Shown: positions 27,045-36,522, counted from the stretch's first letter. The stretch: DNA of 64,000 nt from Schaalia turicensis ACS-279-V-Col4 (GCF_000296505.1 NZ_JH815209.1:528047-592046); one strand, 5' to 3'. Program-made: numbers and translations. Notes: generated from the letters alone by a model not told the origin.

Positions 27045-28541
27045 GTGACTTCCCGTTACATCGTTGTCGGGCCCGATTCCGCAAATGCTGCAACAGACGC
27101 AGCTCACGAACTTGCCACCGCGCTTTCAGCGCGTGGAACGCTTGCGCGCATGAACGCGCTCGCTGGCACGACCCCATCCGAAGCAGCGACCTCCGGCACC
27201 TCGGCTTTGCCGGCAGCTGTCGAAGCTGTTCGCGCAGCTGACGCAGACTTCGTCCTCATCGACGGAGTTGTCGCCGGAGAAGCTCGCACGTTCGATGCCA
27301 TCCGTTGGAACGTGAACCTGGCAGCATCGGCTCGCGCAAACGTCATCTTGGTCCTCGACCCCGAAGGTGTTCCAGCCGAACTGCTCACTGAAGAAATCAA
27401 CGTTTTCGCTGCCCGTTGCAAGTCGCACCAGGCGCAGCTCGTGGCAGTGATTCTGCCCGGCACCCCCACTGCTCTCGGCGTCGACGTCCCCGTCTTCTCC
27501 CTTCCCCTTTCCGACGAGGCAATCAAGACCCTGGTTGAGGCCCCCGCCCCGACCGCAGTCACTCCCCTCGCTTTCCAGGCAGATCTGATTGACCGCGCAC
27601 GCGCAGACCGCAAGCGCATCGTCATGCCCGAACCGGAAGACGATCGCGTCCTCCTAGCAGCTGGCGAGGTCCTCGCTCGCGGTATCGCAGATGTCATCCT
27701 CGTTGGTGACGCAGCTGCCGTTGCAACCCGCGCAGGTGAACTTGGTATTGACCTCACCGCAGCATCCGTCGTCTCCGTAGACGACCCAGAACTGTCCGAA
27801 AAATACGCCGTTGAATTCGCACGCCTGCGTGAAAAGAAGGGCGTCACCGTCGAGCAGGCTCGCGAAAAGATCAAAGACGTGTCCTACTTCGGCACGATGA
27901 TGGTCCACATGGGCGACGCAGACGGTATGGTTTCCGGCGCAGCTCACACGACCGCGCACACGATCGTTCCCTCCTTCCAGATCATCAAGACCGCTCCCGG
28001 CGTCTCGATTGTTTCTTCTATCTTCCTCATGCTGATGAAGGATCAGGTGTGGGCATTCGGCGACTGCGCCGTGAACCCAAACCCGACTCCGGAACAGCTT
28101 GCCGACATCGCCATCTCCTCGGCACGCACCGCCGCTCAGTTCGGTGTCGAGCCTCGCGTTGCAATGCTCTCCTACTCCACCGGCACTTCCGGCTCCGGCC
28201 CGGACGTCGACGCCGTTGTGGAAGCAACCCGCATTGCTCAGGCAAAGGCTCCAGAGCTCGCTCTGGAAGGCCCGATCCAGTTCGACGCAGCCGTTGACGT
28301 GGCCGTTGCTTCGAAGAAGCTCCCCGGCTCCCCCGTTGCCAGCAAGGCAAACGTCTTCATCTTCCCGTCACTATCCGCAGGCAACATTGGCTACAAGGCC
28401 GTTCAGCGTTCCTCCGGTGCCGTTGCTGTCGGCCCGGTTCTGCAGGGTCTGAACAAGCCGGTCAACGATCTGTCGCGTGGCGCACTGGTCGAGGACATCG
28501 TCAACACCGTTGCTCTGACCGCCGTTCAGGCACAGGGCTGA
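27045..28541 (+). CDS. pta: Phosphate acetyltransferase
   Basis: A 498-residue phosphotransacetylase interconverting acetyl-CoA and acetyl phosphate. The catalytic PTA domain occupies the C-terminal part from about residue 180, with RIVMPEPEDDRVLLAA, DGMVSGAAHTTAHTIVP, SYSTGTSGSGPD and the final IFPSLSAGNIGYKAVQR block. The N-terminal part, beginning YIVVGPDS, resembles the truncated P-loop-like domain of long Pta proteins. GTG 27045 follows TGAAGGAGCATCA. It is followed 43 bp later by ackA, forming the acetate overflow operon. Confidence 0.95.
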   Translation: MTSRYIVVGPDSANAATDAAHELATALSARGTLARMNALAGTTPSEAATSGTSALPAAVEAVRAADADFVLIDGVVAGEARTFDAIRWNVNLAASARANVILVLDPEGVPAELLTEEINVFAARCKSHQAQLVAVILPGTPTALGVDVPVFSLPLSDEAIKTLVEAPAPTAVTPLAFQADLIDRARADRKRIVMPEPEDDRVLLAAGEVLARGIADVILVGDAAAVATRAGELGIDLTAASVVSVDDPELSEKYAVEFARLREKKGVTVEQAREKIKDVSYFGTMMVHMGDADGMVSGAAHTTAHTIVPSFQIIKTAPGVSIVSSIFLMLMKDQVWAFGDCAVNPNPTPEQLADIAISSARTAAQFGVEPRVAMLSYSTGTSGSGPDVDAVVEATRIAQAKAPELALEGPIQFDAAVDVAVASKKLPGSPVASKANVFIFPSLSAGNIGYKAVQRSSGAVAVGPVLQGLNKPVNDLSRGALVEDIVNTVALTAVQAQG

Positions 28542-28584
28542 AGCTTCCAAGTTTTTACCGATTACTCACAGGAAAGGCGAACTC

Positions 28585-29781
28585 GTGTCCCAGACCGTTC
28601 TCGTCATTAACTCCGGCTCTTCATCGATCAAGTACCAGCTGGTCGATCCCGAAACCGGTGAAGCAATCGCCAAAGGCCTTGTCGAGCGTATCGGCGACCC
28701 GGTCGGCAAGATCAAGCACACCCACGGTGACGACGTCACCATCGAAGAAATTCCGATCGCAGACCACGAAGTTGGTATGCGTGAGGTTCTTCGCCTCTTC
28801 GACAACAAGGGCCCGAAGCTTGCAGAAGCTGGCATCGTTGCCGTCGGCCACCGTATCGTTCAGGGTGGCAAGTACTTCGATGGCCCGGCCGTCATCAACG
28901 ACGAGGTCCGTAACCTCATCGAAGAACTCTGCCCGATGGCTCCCCTGCACAACCCCGCACACCTCAAGGGCATCGACGTGGCTCGCGAGCTCATGCCGGA
29001 AATCCCTCACGTTGCAGTCTTCGACACCGCGTTCTTCCAGGCTCTTCCCGAAAAGGCCTACACCTACGCACTCAACGCCGAAGTCGCTGAGAAGTACGCT
29101 GTTCGCCGCTACGGCGCACACGGCACCTCGCACCAATTTGTTTCCCGCGAGGTCGCAAAGTACCTGGGTCGCGATGATCTCAAGCAGATCGTCATGCACC
29201 TCGGAAATGGCGCTTCCGTGTCCGCAGTCCTCAACGGTAAGCCGATCGATACCTCCATGGGCCTGACCCCGTTGGAAGGCCTCATGATGGGCACCCGCAC
29301 CGGCGACATCGATCCGGCCGTTGTCTTCCACCTGGCTCGCCAGGGTGGCATGACGATTGACGAGATCGACACGCTGTTCAACAAGCAGTCCGGCATGAAG
29401 GGCCTGACCGGCGAATCCGACATGCGTAGCGTGTGGGAAATGATTTTCAACGATGACGACAAGGAAGCGCAGCACAAGGCTCGCGTTGCCATGGACGTCT
29501 ACATCAACCGCCTGCTCAAGTACGTTGGCTCCTACACCGCTGAACTCGGTGGCCTGGATGTCATCACCTTCACCGCTGGCATCGGCGAGAACGACTGGGA
29601 TGTTCGTAAGGAACTCGCCCAAGCATTAGAGCCCTTCGGCGTGAAGATCGACCTGGCAGCAAACGACGGTCGTATCGGCGAGCCTCGCGTGATCTCCACC
29701 CCCGATTCGAAGGTCACCCTGCTGGTGTACCCAACGAACGAAGAGTTCGCGATCGCGCGCCTCGCACGTGAGGTGATCTGA
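28585..29781 (+). CDS. ackA: Acetate kinase
   Basis: A 398-residue acetate kinase making ATP and acetate from acetyl phosphate. The N-terminal VLVINSGSSSIKYQL phosphate motif, RYGAHGTSHQFV, MHLGNGASVSAV and FTAGIGENDWDVR are diagnostic of the family. The start is GTG 28585, with AGGAAAGG upstream. A textbook terminator follows, ending the pta-ackA operon. Confidence 0.97.
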   Translation: MSQTVLVINSGSSSIKYQLVDPETGEAIAKGLVERIGDPVGKIKHTHGDDVTIEEIPIADHEVGMREVLRLFDNKGPKLAEAGIVAVGHRIVQGGKYFDGPAVINDEVRNLIEELCPMAPLHNPAHLKGIDVARELMPEIPHVAVFDTAFFQALPEKAYTYALNAEVAEKYAVRRYGAHGTSHQFVSREVAKYLGRDDLKQIVMHLGNGASVSAVLNGKPIDTSMGLTPLEGLMMGTRTGDIDPAVVFHLARQGGMTIDEIDTLFNKQSGMKGLTGESDMRSVWEMIFNDDDKEAQHKARVAMDVYINRLLKYVGSYTAELGGLDVITFTAGIGENDWDVRKELAQALEPFGVKIDLAANDGRIGEPRVISTPDSKVTLLVYPTNEEFAIARLAREVI

Positions 29782-29812
29782 GTTCTGCTCGCGCCTCGCA
29801 CGTGATGAGCTG

Positions 29813-29855
29813 TGGTGGGCTGGCTCGAAAGAGCCAGCCCACCATTGTTGTTTTT
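29813..29855 (+). terminator. Rho-independent terminator of pta-ackA
   Basis: A perfect 14-bp stem (TGGTGGGCTGGCTC / GAGCCAGCCCACCA) with a GAAA tetraloop is followed by TTGTTGTTTTT. This is the clearest intrinsic terminator in the window. Confidence 0.92.
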
Positions 29856-29935
29856 CCTGCCATCAGCTTTGAGCGTAAGCGCGTGGGCAAACGGATGGGT
29901 CATGGGAGACAATAGAGGCAACACTAGGAGGAAAG

Positions 29936-32062
29936 TTGAACTTCCATTCGCTTTACGATCAGGGCTTCGCGCGCGTTGCTGCGGTGACGGTTCCTGTTCA
30001 TCCCGCTCAGCCACTTGCTAACGCTAACGAGGTCATTGACGTTGCTCGCGAGCTTGATGCCAAGGGTGTTGCCGCGGCCGTCTTTCCCGAGCTGGGCATT
30101 TCCGGCTACGCCATTGATGATCTGTTGCTTCAGGATGTCGTGCTGGATGAAGTGACTGAGGCTCTGCATCGCATTGCTGTTCAGACGAAGGATCTGTTGC
30201 CGATCCTCATTGTTGGTGCCCCGATTCGCAACGATGGTTCCCTCTACAACTGTGCGGTAACGATCCACCGAGGCAAGATCCTGGGTGTCACCCCGAAGTT
30301 GCACCTGCCGAACTATCGCGAGTTCTACGAGAAGCGCCATTTCGTGACTCCCGGCCCGACAACTCCTTCCTTCATTGACACAACCGCGTGGGGTTTTGTC
30401 GACGATGACTGTGCTTCGGCATCCGTTCCTTTCTCTCCGATCACAATCGATGTTGAGGATGTTCCTGGCCTCGTCATTGCCCCCGAAGTGTGCGAGGACA
30501 TGTGGGTTCCGCTCACCCCGTCGACTCTTGCTGCTCTGAATGGCGCAACGGTTCTGATGAATCTTTCCGCTTCGCCGATCACCGTTGGTCGTGCGGAAGA
30601 CCGCCGACTGTTGGTTCGCAGTTTGTCAGCGCGCCTCAACTCCGCCTACGTGTACTGCGCGTCGAGTGCGGGCGAATCGTCAACCGACCTGTCATGGGAC
30701 GGCCAGACGATGGTGTACGAGGCCGGCGACCTGCTGGCAGAGGGTGAGCGTTTCAAAGCCGGCGGTCGTCAGATCACGATCGCTGACGTGGACATTGATC
30801 GTCTTGTCACTGAACGTACGCGCCAGAATTCGTTTAAAGACAACGCGGATCGCTACCTGGGCGAGGATCAGGGGCTGAAGGCAACCGCTCCTATGGACGT
30901 CTACACCCAGCTGAACCCACCCCGCACGGATCTTGGTTTGGAACGCCCCGTTGATCGTTTCCCCTTCGTTCCCGACGATCCGGAGCGCCTGGCTCAGGAC
31001 TGCTACGAGGCCTACAATATTCAGGTTCATGGTCTGGTTCAGCGCCTCAAGGCGATCGGTAATCCGAAGATCGTTATTGGTGTTTCCGGTGGCCTCGATT
31101 CCACGCATGCTCTGATCGTCGCGGCGCGCGCAATGGATATGCTGGGTCGGGCGCGAACGGACATCTTGGCCTACACGATGCCCGGTTTCGCAACGTCCGA
31201 TCACACGAAGTCGAACGCGATTGCGCTGTGCGAAAGCCTCGATATTCCCTGCCAGACGATCGATATTCGCCCGGCGGCTCGCCAGCTGTTGGCCGACATG
31301 GGGCATCCCTACGCCGACGGCAACGACACGTATGACGTCACCTTCGAGAATGTTCAGGCAGGTCTGCGCACCGACTACCTGTTCCGCATTGCCAACCACA
31401 ACGGCGGAATTGTTCTGGGCACGGGTGACCTGTCCGAGCTGGCGCTCGGCTGGTGCACGTACGGCGTGGGCGACCAGATGAGCCACTACGCCGTCAATAC
31501 GGGTGTTCCGAAGACTCTGATCCAGCATCTGATCCGCTGGGTTGCAGCTTCCGGCCAGTTCTCCGATCGTGCGGGCGAGGTTCTGACCTCTATCCTCGGC
31601 ACGGAGATTTCTCCCGAATTGGTTCCCGCTAAACCCGGTGAGAAGATGCAGTCCACGCAGGACAAGATCGGCCCGTACAACCTGCAGGATTTCAACCTGT
31701 ACTACGTGTTGCGTCGAGGGGCTCGTCCGTCGAAGATCGCCTTCCTTGCTGAGAAGGCGTGGGCTGATGTGAATGCTGGCGAGTGGCCGGCCGGGTTCCC
31801 CGAAGGCGACCGCGTCGCCTATTCACTCGAAGAGATTGTCAAGTGGGAGACCCTGTTCCTGCGCCGCTACTTCACGCAGCAGTTCAAGCGTTCTGCTCTG
31901 CCAAATGGCCCGAAGGTTGTGGCTGGTGGCGCCCTATCGCCTCGTGGTGACTGGCGAATGCCGTCCGACGTGACTGGTGCACGGTGGATCGCAGAGTTGG
32001 AAGAGGCCGTCGCGGGCGTTCCTCACAGTGGTGTTCCGGCTACTCAGACGAAGGAGAACTGA
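29936..32062 (+). CDS. nadE: Glutamine-dependent NAD+ synthase
   Basis: A 708-residue two-domain NAD synthetase. The N-terminal glutaminase (nitrilase fold, residues 1-300) has the catalytic triad regions FPELGISGY (Glu), TPKLHLPNYREFYEKR (Lys) and APEVCEDMW (Cys). The C-terminal synthetase (about residues 330-700) has the PP-loop IGVSGGLDSTHAL. It amidates deamido-NAD using glutamine. The TTG start lies just after AGGAGGAAAG. Its stop overlaps the ATG of the next small membrane gene by one base. Confidence 0.95.
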   Translation: MNFHSLYDQGFARVAAVTVPVHPAQPLANANEVIDVARELDAKGVAAAVFPELGISGYAIDDLLLQDVVLDEVTEALHRIAVQTKDLLPILIVGAPIRNDGSLYNCAVTIHRGKILGVTPKLHLPNYREFYEKRHFVTPGPTTPSFIDTTAWGFVDDDCASASVPFSPITIDVEDVPGLVIAPEVCEDMWVPLTPSTLAALNGATVLMNLSASPITVGRAEDRRLLVRSLSARLNSAYVYCASSAGESSTDLSWDGQTMVYEAGDLLAEGERFKAGGRQITIADVDIDRLVTERTRQNSFKDNADRYLGEDQGLKATAPMDVYTQLNPPRTDLGLERPVDRFPFVPDDPERLAQDCYEAYNIQVHGLVQRLKAIGNPKIVIGVSGGLDSTHALIVAARAMDMLGRARTDILAYTMPGFATSDHTKSNAIALCESLDIPCQTIDIRPAARQLLADMGHPYADGNDTYDVTFENVQAGLRTDYLFRIANHNGGIVLGTGDLSELALGWCTYGVGDQMSHYAVNTGVPKTLIQHLIRWVAASGQFSDRAGEVLTSILGTEISPELVPAKPGEKMQSTQDKIGPYNLQDFNLYYVLRRGARPSKIAFLAEKAWADVNAGEWPAGFPEGDRVAYSLEEIVKWETLFLRRYFTQQFKRSALPNGPKVVAGGALSPRGDWRMPSDVTGARWIAELEEAVAGVPHSGVPATQTKEN

Positions 32063-32445
32063 TGACGACGCTGACGTTGACCGGCGTGATCGGTTTTGCC
32101 GTGATCGCGTGTGTTTTCGGCTTGGTTGCCCTGAAAGGCAGGGCCGGCACTCTGGCACGAGGCTCAGGCTTGGGTCTTCATTCGGCAGTGTTGGAGTCCT
32201 CCGACAACGCATGGAATACGGGTCACGAGGCCGCCTGGCCGATCATGGCCATGGCCTGCGTTGTGGCGGTGTTTCACGCGGTTGGCTGCGGTCTTGCTTC
32301 ACTCATGGGCAATGACGGCGAAGCCTTCCTTCACGTTCTGTTGATCTCCGGGATTATTGTGTCCCTCGCTCTTGGGGCGTTGGCGCGCGCGGCCGCGATT
32401 AACGCGGCAAAGCGCCAGGCGGAGTCTGATCAAGCCGAGAGCTGA
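32062..32445 (+). CDS. Small membrane protein, SdpI-like
   Basis: A 127-residue protein with three predicted membrane segments. The stretch GLHSAVLESSDNAWNTGH resembles the hallmark of SdpI-type proteins (Ser..Trp..Gly-His before a membrane helix), the immunity/signal family of B. subtilis SDP toxin, but the match is short and the assignment is tentative. Its ATG overlaps the nadE stop (TGATG), so it is translationally coupled to nadE. A strong hairpin follows. The reason for coupling to nadE is unknown. Confidence 0.6.
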   Translation: MTTLTLTGVIGFAVIACVFGLVALKGRAGTLARGSGLGLHSAVLESSDNAWNTGHEAAWPIMAMACVVAVFHAVGCGLASLMGNDGEAFLHVLLISGIIVSLALGALARAAAINAAKRQAESDQAES

Positions 32446-32464
32446 TCTTTATCCTTGATACGGC

Positions 32465-32494
32465 GCGCCCCCCGGGTTTCTACCCGGGGGGCGC
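32465..32494. terminator. Bidirectional terminator between the nadE operon and DUF418
   Basis: A perfect 13-bp stem (GCGCCCCCCGGGT / ACCCGGGGGGCGC) with a TTCT loop lies between convergent genes. Confidence 0.75.
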
Positions 32495-32515
32495 ACGCTA
32501 TTTCACAGTCAGTGT

Positions 32516-33904
32516 TTAACGCTCAGTGTCAGCCGGTGGCGCATACGCTGACATCGGGGTGAGCGCCGATTGCGGGGTGTTCACTTCTGCGTTTATACCT
32601 GCCGGCTGAATCATATGAGGAATCCGAGGCACCGGATGAGTGCCAGCGCTTCGTGCCACTGCGCGACGGAGAAGAACCTCCAGGGGACCTCGTTGATATC
32701 CCTTCGATTCGAGCACCCAGCAGAACAGCGCCATCAAGGTCCAGACCGCGAGCGCAATAGCAAGCCCGAGGGTCTGGGAAACTCCTCGAATACCCGCCAA
32801 TCCGAGAGCAATGAACGTGGCAAGGAAAAGAACGGTCTGACCAACATATGCGGTCATTGAGCGCTTACCAACCGCGATAAAGAAGTGGCGCACTCCCCCG
32901 AGATTTTCGCGTGCAGGACCGGCAAGCAACCCGAGCAGGGCCAGCCAACCTGCAGCTCCAAGCAAACCAGTAATCTCGTGAAGAGCGTCCTGACCGAAGA
33001 AGTAGGAATCCATCAGGCCCGAATCCTTCAAGGAATAGGACAGGCCACCAAGGGCACCCAGAGCAAGACCCAGGAACGCCACCAGCATCAGGCGCCCCTT
33101 GTGAACGTCCGGGCGCGAAATATAGTCCGTGGTGGCCAGCCAAGCACCGAAGACGGTCGCAGGAAGGATGGTCGTCATGATCAGCCCGAGGAGCGACGAG
33201 ATTACCCAGCCAAAGACGCTGATCAGCGGGTAGTACCAGCCGAGCATCAGGTCGGCGGGAGCGTTCGTCATCTGCGTATTGGTTGCGCCACCAAACCCCT
33301 TCAGGCTCTCGCCCCAGTTCACGAACGATTCGGCTCCAAACTGGCTGAGCGTCATGACGGTAAGGACGATGAGAGCAATCACGGTCAAGATCGTGAAGCG
33401 TCGCCGCGCAATGAGTCCTGCGAAAACAATCGCAACCAGCGCATACGCGCCGATAATGTCGCCGGAGAAGAAGAGTGCGTGGACAAAGCCGAAGAGGAGC
33501 ATCCACCAGCCGCGCCTACGGATCAGACGGCGAGAGTCATCAATACTCTCGTTTTCGAATCCTGCGATCCACGTTGCGCGCACCTGCTCAGGCATTCCGG
33601 GCAGGTTCTCATCAAGTTCGTCGATTCGACGTTCCACGTATGCGCGCTGGCGTCGCAACACCATCGTCATCAGACCGAAACCGAAAAGCATCGAAAAGAG
33701 CGGATACGAGCGGTGGTCGATGAACATTCCGCGAATGAACACCCACCACTGATCGCTCAGTGAGTATTCGGGATTGTCGGGGAAGAAAGAAAGCCAAAAC
33801 GGCACGTTTGCGACCGCGATCAGAATCAGCATGAAGCCGCGTGCAAGATCCGGCGCGGGATAGCGGACAGAGTTCTTCGGGGTAAACGAGGCCGAGCTAG
33901 ACAT
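32516..33904 (-). CDS. DUF418 family membrane protein
   Basis: A 462-residue membrane protein with ten or more hydrophobic segments. The N-terminal APDLARGFMLILIAVAN segment and the late GKRSMTAYVGQTVLF and SKGYQRGPLEVLLRR segments are typical of DUF418/YeiB-like proteins, relatives of the membrane acyltransferase-3 fold. Function is unknown. The C-terminal tail of about 50 residues is polar. The start ATG has no ribosome-binding site but has TAGTGT six bases upstream, so it is probably leaderless. Confidence 0.82.
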   Translation of the reverse strand: MSSSASFTPKNSVRYPAPDLARGFMLILIAVANVPFWLSFFPDNPEYSLSDQWWVFIRGMFIDHRSYPLFSMLFGFGLMTMVLRRQRAYVERRIDELDENLPGMPEQVRATWIAGFENESIDDSRRLIRRRGWWMLLFGFVHALFFSGDIIGAYALVAIVFAGLIARRRFTILTVIALIVLTVMTLSQFGAESFVNWGESLKGFGGATNTQMTNAPADLMLGWYYPLISVFGWVISSLLGLIMTTILPATVFGAWLATTDYISRPDVHKGRLMLVAFLGLALGALGGLSYSLKDSGLMDSYFFGQDALHEITGLLGAAGWLALLGLLAGPARENLGGVRHFFIAVGKRSMTAYVGQTVLFLATFIALGLAGIRGVSQTLGLAIALAVWTLMALFCWVLESKGYQRGPLEVLLRRAVARSAGTHPVPRIPHMIQPAGINAEVNTPQSALTPMSAYAPPADTER

Positions 33905-33910
33905 ACTCGA

Positions 33911-33940
33911 ACACTATCCAAGGATTCGGGCTCGCTTCAA
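33911..33940 (-). promoter_or_regulatory. Probable promoter of the leaderless DUF418 gene
   Basis: TAGTGT (33911-33916) is six bases upstream of the ATG. TTGAAG (33935-33940) lies 18 bp further as a fair -35. Confidence 0.5.
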
Positions 33941-33973
33941 TCAGGTGTCTCCCTGATTTGCTTGTAGGCGCTC

Positions 33974-34053
33974 GCTGAACAAGCGCGACCGCAAGCTAAG
34001 CAAACGGTGAACAAGCGCGACCGCAAGCTAAGCAAACGGTGAACAAGCGCGGT
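33974..34053 (+). repeat. Tandem array of the GGTGAACAAGCGCGGT repeat, three copies
   Basis: Three plus-orientation copies start at 33974, 34006 and 34038 with an exact 32-bp period; the 16 bp between them is also repeated. The third copy is an exact GGTGAACAAGCGCGGT, while the first two end in GAC. The block lies between DUF418 and the EfeB remnant. Confidence 0.9.
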
Positions 34054-34129
34054 CGAGCAAGGTAGCGAAAATAAAGGAGGCGCGGCCTCGTCGAAGACAA
34101 CACGACCGCGCCACATTGAAACTTTTCGC

Positions 34130-34333
34130 TCAGGCGAACAGCTTCTCACCCACGTAGGTGTCGGAATCCTTCACGCCCGGCAACACAAAGTACATGCCGG
34201 TCGCGATGTGCTGGAGGTACTCCGTCATCTGGTCGTTCACCATTTTCGACAGGATCGGAATGAAGTTCGTCGAAGGATCACGGACGAAAGCGATGAAGAA
34301 CAGGCTGGCTTCGAGGCGACCCAGCTTGTCCAC
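34130..34333 (-). pseudogene. Remnant of an EfeB/Dyp-type peroxidase gene
   Basis: A 67-codon frame closely resembles only the C-terminal end of deferrochelatase/peroxidase EfeB: LEASLFFIAFVRDPSTNF, then FIPILSKM, EYLQHIATG and a VLPGVK..GEKLF ending. A full EfeB has about 400 residues with the heme-binding GxxDG and His far upstream; none of that is present. Homology stops within about a dozen bases of the first copy of the 16-bp repeat array at 34344. A DtxR-like iron box 180 bp further upstream suggests that an iron-regulated efe operon was deleted here. Confidence 0.75.
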
Positions 34334-34343
34334 CTGCTCTTTT

Positions 34344-34486
34344 ACCGCGCTTGTTCACCACCACCCGCTCTTCTACCGCGCTTGTTCACCACCACCCGCT
34401 CTTCTACCGCGCTTGTTCACCGCTTCACCCCCCGACGACGCCGGCACCGACTTCGCGGGCCTGCTATTTTACCGCGCTTGTTCACC
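34344..34486 (-). repeat. Array of four copies of the 16-bp repeat, minus orientation
   Basis: Exact copies of ACCGCGCTTGTTCACC start at 34344, 34375, 34406 and 34471. The first three have a 31-bp period with nearly identical spacers. Together with the plus-oriented array at 33974 they flank the EfeB remnant as inverted repeats. Confidence 0.92.
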
Positions 34487-34510
34487 GCTTCACCCCTCTA
34501 TTCGAGCAGG

Positions 34511-34529
34511 AAAGGTTAGGCAAACCGTA
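34511..34529. promoter_or_regulatory. DtxR/IdeR-like iron box
   Basis: AAAGGTTAGGCAAACCGTA matches the DtxR/IdeR consensus TTAGGTTAGGCTAACCTAA at 14 of 19 positions, with the core AGGTTAGGC.AACC intact. It stands between the EfeB remnant and fumarase. It may be the former operator of the lost efe operon, or it may control the iron-sulphur fumarase 310 bp downstream. Confidence 0.5.
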
Positions 34530-34840
34530 GAGATATCCGCAAAATACGTAGCCCGTTAAGCGTCGCAAATCCGCGCCACAGACAAGGAAAGACACTAGGA
34601 ATGTGGGCGCGGCCTCGTGAATTCATCAGTGCACGTCACCGAATTATTCGCACCAGCTTGCGAAAAACAAAAGGCGAGAAAAACACCAAAAGATCTGACG
34701 CTTTCAAACGGGACAACGGTCCCGAATTGGTGAACAAGCGCGCAATAGCGTGGGGACGAACACGGCGTTTTCTGGGCGCAATCCAGCGCACGGAAGCTGC
34801 CAGATCTACTGACTGACACATTCCCTTCCAAGGAGTCCTA
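34530..34840. other. Spacer upstream of fumarase
   Basis: About 310 bp without a supported gene. It holds one GGCCTCGT octamer (34611-34618), one copy of the 16-bp repeat (34729-34742, variant end) and presumably the fumarase promoter. I find no clear -35/-10 pair. Short open frames on both strands look spurious. Confidence 0.4.
34729..34742 (+). repeat. Single copy of the 16-bp repeat, variant
   Basis: GGTGAACAAGCGCG followed by CAAT, i.e. 14 of 16 bases of the consensus, about 100 bp before the fumarase gene. Confidence 0.75.
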
Positions 34841-36514
34841 ATGACCGAGTTCTTCTACGAAGACATGCTGCCGCTGGGTGAAGACACAACCGAGTACCGT
34901 CTGCTCACCACCGAAGGCGTCGAAACCGTTGAAGGCCCTGACGGAACACAGTTCCTCAAGGTTGCCCCCAGCGCACTCGAACTACTGGCGAAAACCGCGT
35001 ACCACGACATCTCGTACTACCTGCGCACCGCGCACCTCGAACAGCTGGCGAAGATCCTCGAAGACCCGGAAGCATCCGCAAACGACCGCTTCGTCGCACT
35101 CGACCTACTGAAGAACGCAAACGTTGCCTCCGCAGGCGTTCTGCCGATGTGTCAGGACACGGGCACGGCCATCATCAAGGGCGAACGTGGCCAGCGCGTC
35201 ATCACCGAAGGTGTGGACGGCAAGCCCCTGGCGCACGGTGTCTACGACGCCTACACCGAGCTCAACCTGCGTTACTCGCAGAACGCTCCGATCACCATGT
35301 ACGAAGAGAAGAACACGGGCTGCAACCTGCCGGCGCAGATCGAACTCTACGCGGACACGCAGGTCGGTCACGAGCTCGACTACCACTTCCTGTTCATGGC
35401 TAAGGGTGGCGGTAGCGCGAACAAGTCGTACCTGTACCAGATGACGAAGGCAATCCTTGATCCGGAACACATGATGCAATTCCTGGAAGAAAAGATTCGT
35501 TCCCTCGGCACCGCAGCATGCCCGCCGTACCACTTGGCAATCGTCATCGGTGGCACCTCCGCTGAATACGCGCTCAAGACCGCGAAGTACGCGTCCGCCC
35601 ACTACCTCGATACGCTACCGACCACCGGTTCGGAACTGGCGCACGGCTTCCGCGATGTCGAGATGGAAGACGAGGTCTTCAAGCTGACCCAGCAGATGGG
35701 CATCGGCGCCCAGTTCGGCGGCAAGTACTTCTGCCACGACGTCCGCGTCATTCGCCTCCCTCGCCACGGCGCATCCCTACCGGTCGCCATCGCGGTATCC
35801 TGCTCAGCTGACCGCCAGGCAAAGGCAAAGATCACGCCCGAGGGTGTCTTCTTGGAGCAGCTCGACTTCAACCCCGGCCGTTTCCTGCCGGCAACCGACC
35901 CGTCTGAGCTGGGCGAAGACACCGGCGCCGTGTCGATCGACCTCGACCGCCCGATGAGCGAAATCCTTGCCGAACTGTCGAAGTACCCGGTGAAGACGCG
36001 CCTGTCCTTGAACGGCACGATGATCGTTGCCCGCGATATCGCCCACGCGAAGATCCGCGAGCGCATCGAAAACGGCGAGCCGATGCCGGAATACATGCTC
36101 AAGCACCCCGTCTACTACGCGGGCCCAGCGAAGACTCCGGAAGGTATGCCGTCCGGCTCCTTCGGCCCGACGACCGCGGGCCGCATGGACTCCTACGTGG
36201 ATCAGTTCCAGGCGCTCGGCGGATCCATGATCATGGTCGCGAAGGGCAACCGCTCCAAGCAGGTCACCGACGCCTGCCACAAGCACGGCGGTTTCTACCT
36301 CGGCTCAATCGGTGGTCCGGCTGCTGAACTGGCCGCAAACTGCATCAAGAAGGTCGAACTTCTTGAATACCCGGAGCTCGGCATGGAAGCCGTGTGGAAG
36401 ATCGAAATCGAAGACTTCCCAGCCTTCATCGTCGTCGACGACAAAGGCAATGATTTCTTCGCTGGCACGCAGGAGGTCACGCTGACAATCGGCAAGCGCC
36501 CCGGCATGTGCTGA
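34841..36514 (+). CDS. fumA: Fumarate hydratase, class I (iron-sulphur)
   Basis: A 557-residue single-chain class I fumarase, hydrating fumarate to L-malate with an oxygen-sensitive [4Fe-4S] cluster. Likely cluster cysteines are in [23 protein letters not shown] and GTAACPPYH. The C-terminal domain has [14 protein letters not shown], [16 protein letters not shown] and [12 protein letters not shown] blocks. The ATG follows CAAGGAGTCCTA. It complements sdhCAB and mdh in this window. An iron box upstream may link its expression to iron supply. A 10-bp hairpin follows. Confidence 0.95.
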   Translation: MTEFFYEDMLPLGEDTTEYRLLTTEGVETVEGPDGTQFLKVAPSALELLAKTAYHDISYYLRTAHLEQLAKILEDPEASANDRFVALDLLKNANVASAGVLPMCQDTGTAIIKGERGQRVITEGVDGKPLAHGVYDAYTELNLRYSQNAPITMYEEKNTGCNLPAQIELYADTQVGHELDYHFLFMAKGGGSANKSYLYQMTKAILDPEHMMQFLEEKIRSLGTAACPPYHLAIVIGGTSAEYALKTAKYASAHYLDTLPTTGSELAHGFRDVEMEDEVFKLTQQMGIGAQFGGKYFCHDVRVIRLPRHGASLPVAIAVSCSADRQAKAKITPEGVFLEQLDFNPGRFLPATDPSELGEDTGAVSIDLDRPMSEILAELSKYPVKTRLSLNGTMIVARDIAHAKIRERIENGEPMPEYMLKHPVYYAGPAKTPEGMPSGSFGPTTAGRMDSYVDQFQALGGSMIMVAKGNRSKQVTDACHKHGGFYLGSIGGPAAELAANCIKKVELLEYPELGMEAVWKIEIEDFPAFIVVDDKGNDFFAGTQEVTLTIGKRPGMC

Positions 36515-36522
36515 TTGTGTTT

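Noticed and set aside
34344..34421. CRISPR-like array with 31-bp period
   Set aside because: The shared unit is only 16 bp, the intervening sequence is itself repeated rather than unique, arrays have two to four units, and no cas genes are present.
34158..34559. Plus-strand open frame of 133 codons over the EfeB remnant
   Set aside because: It reads the remnant in antisense and then the repeat array, giving repetitive TALVHH-like peptide, and has no ribosome-binding site.
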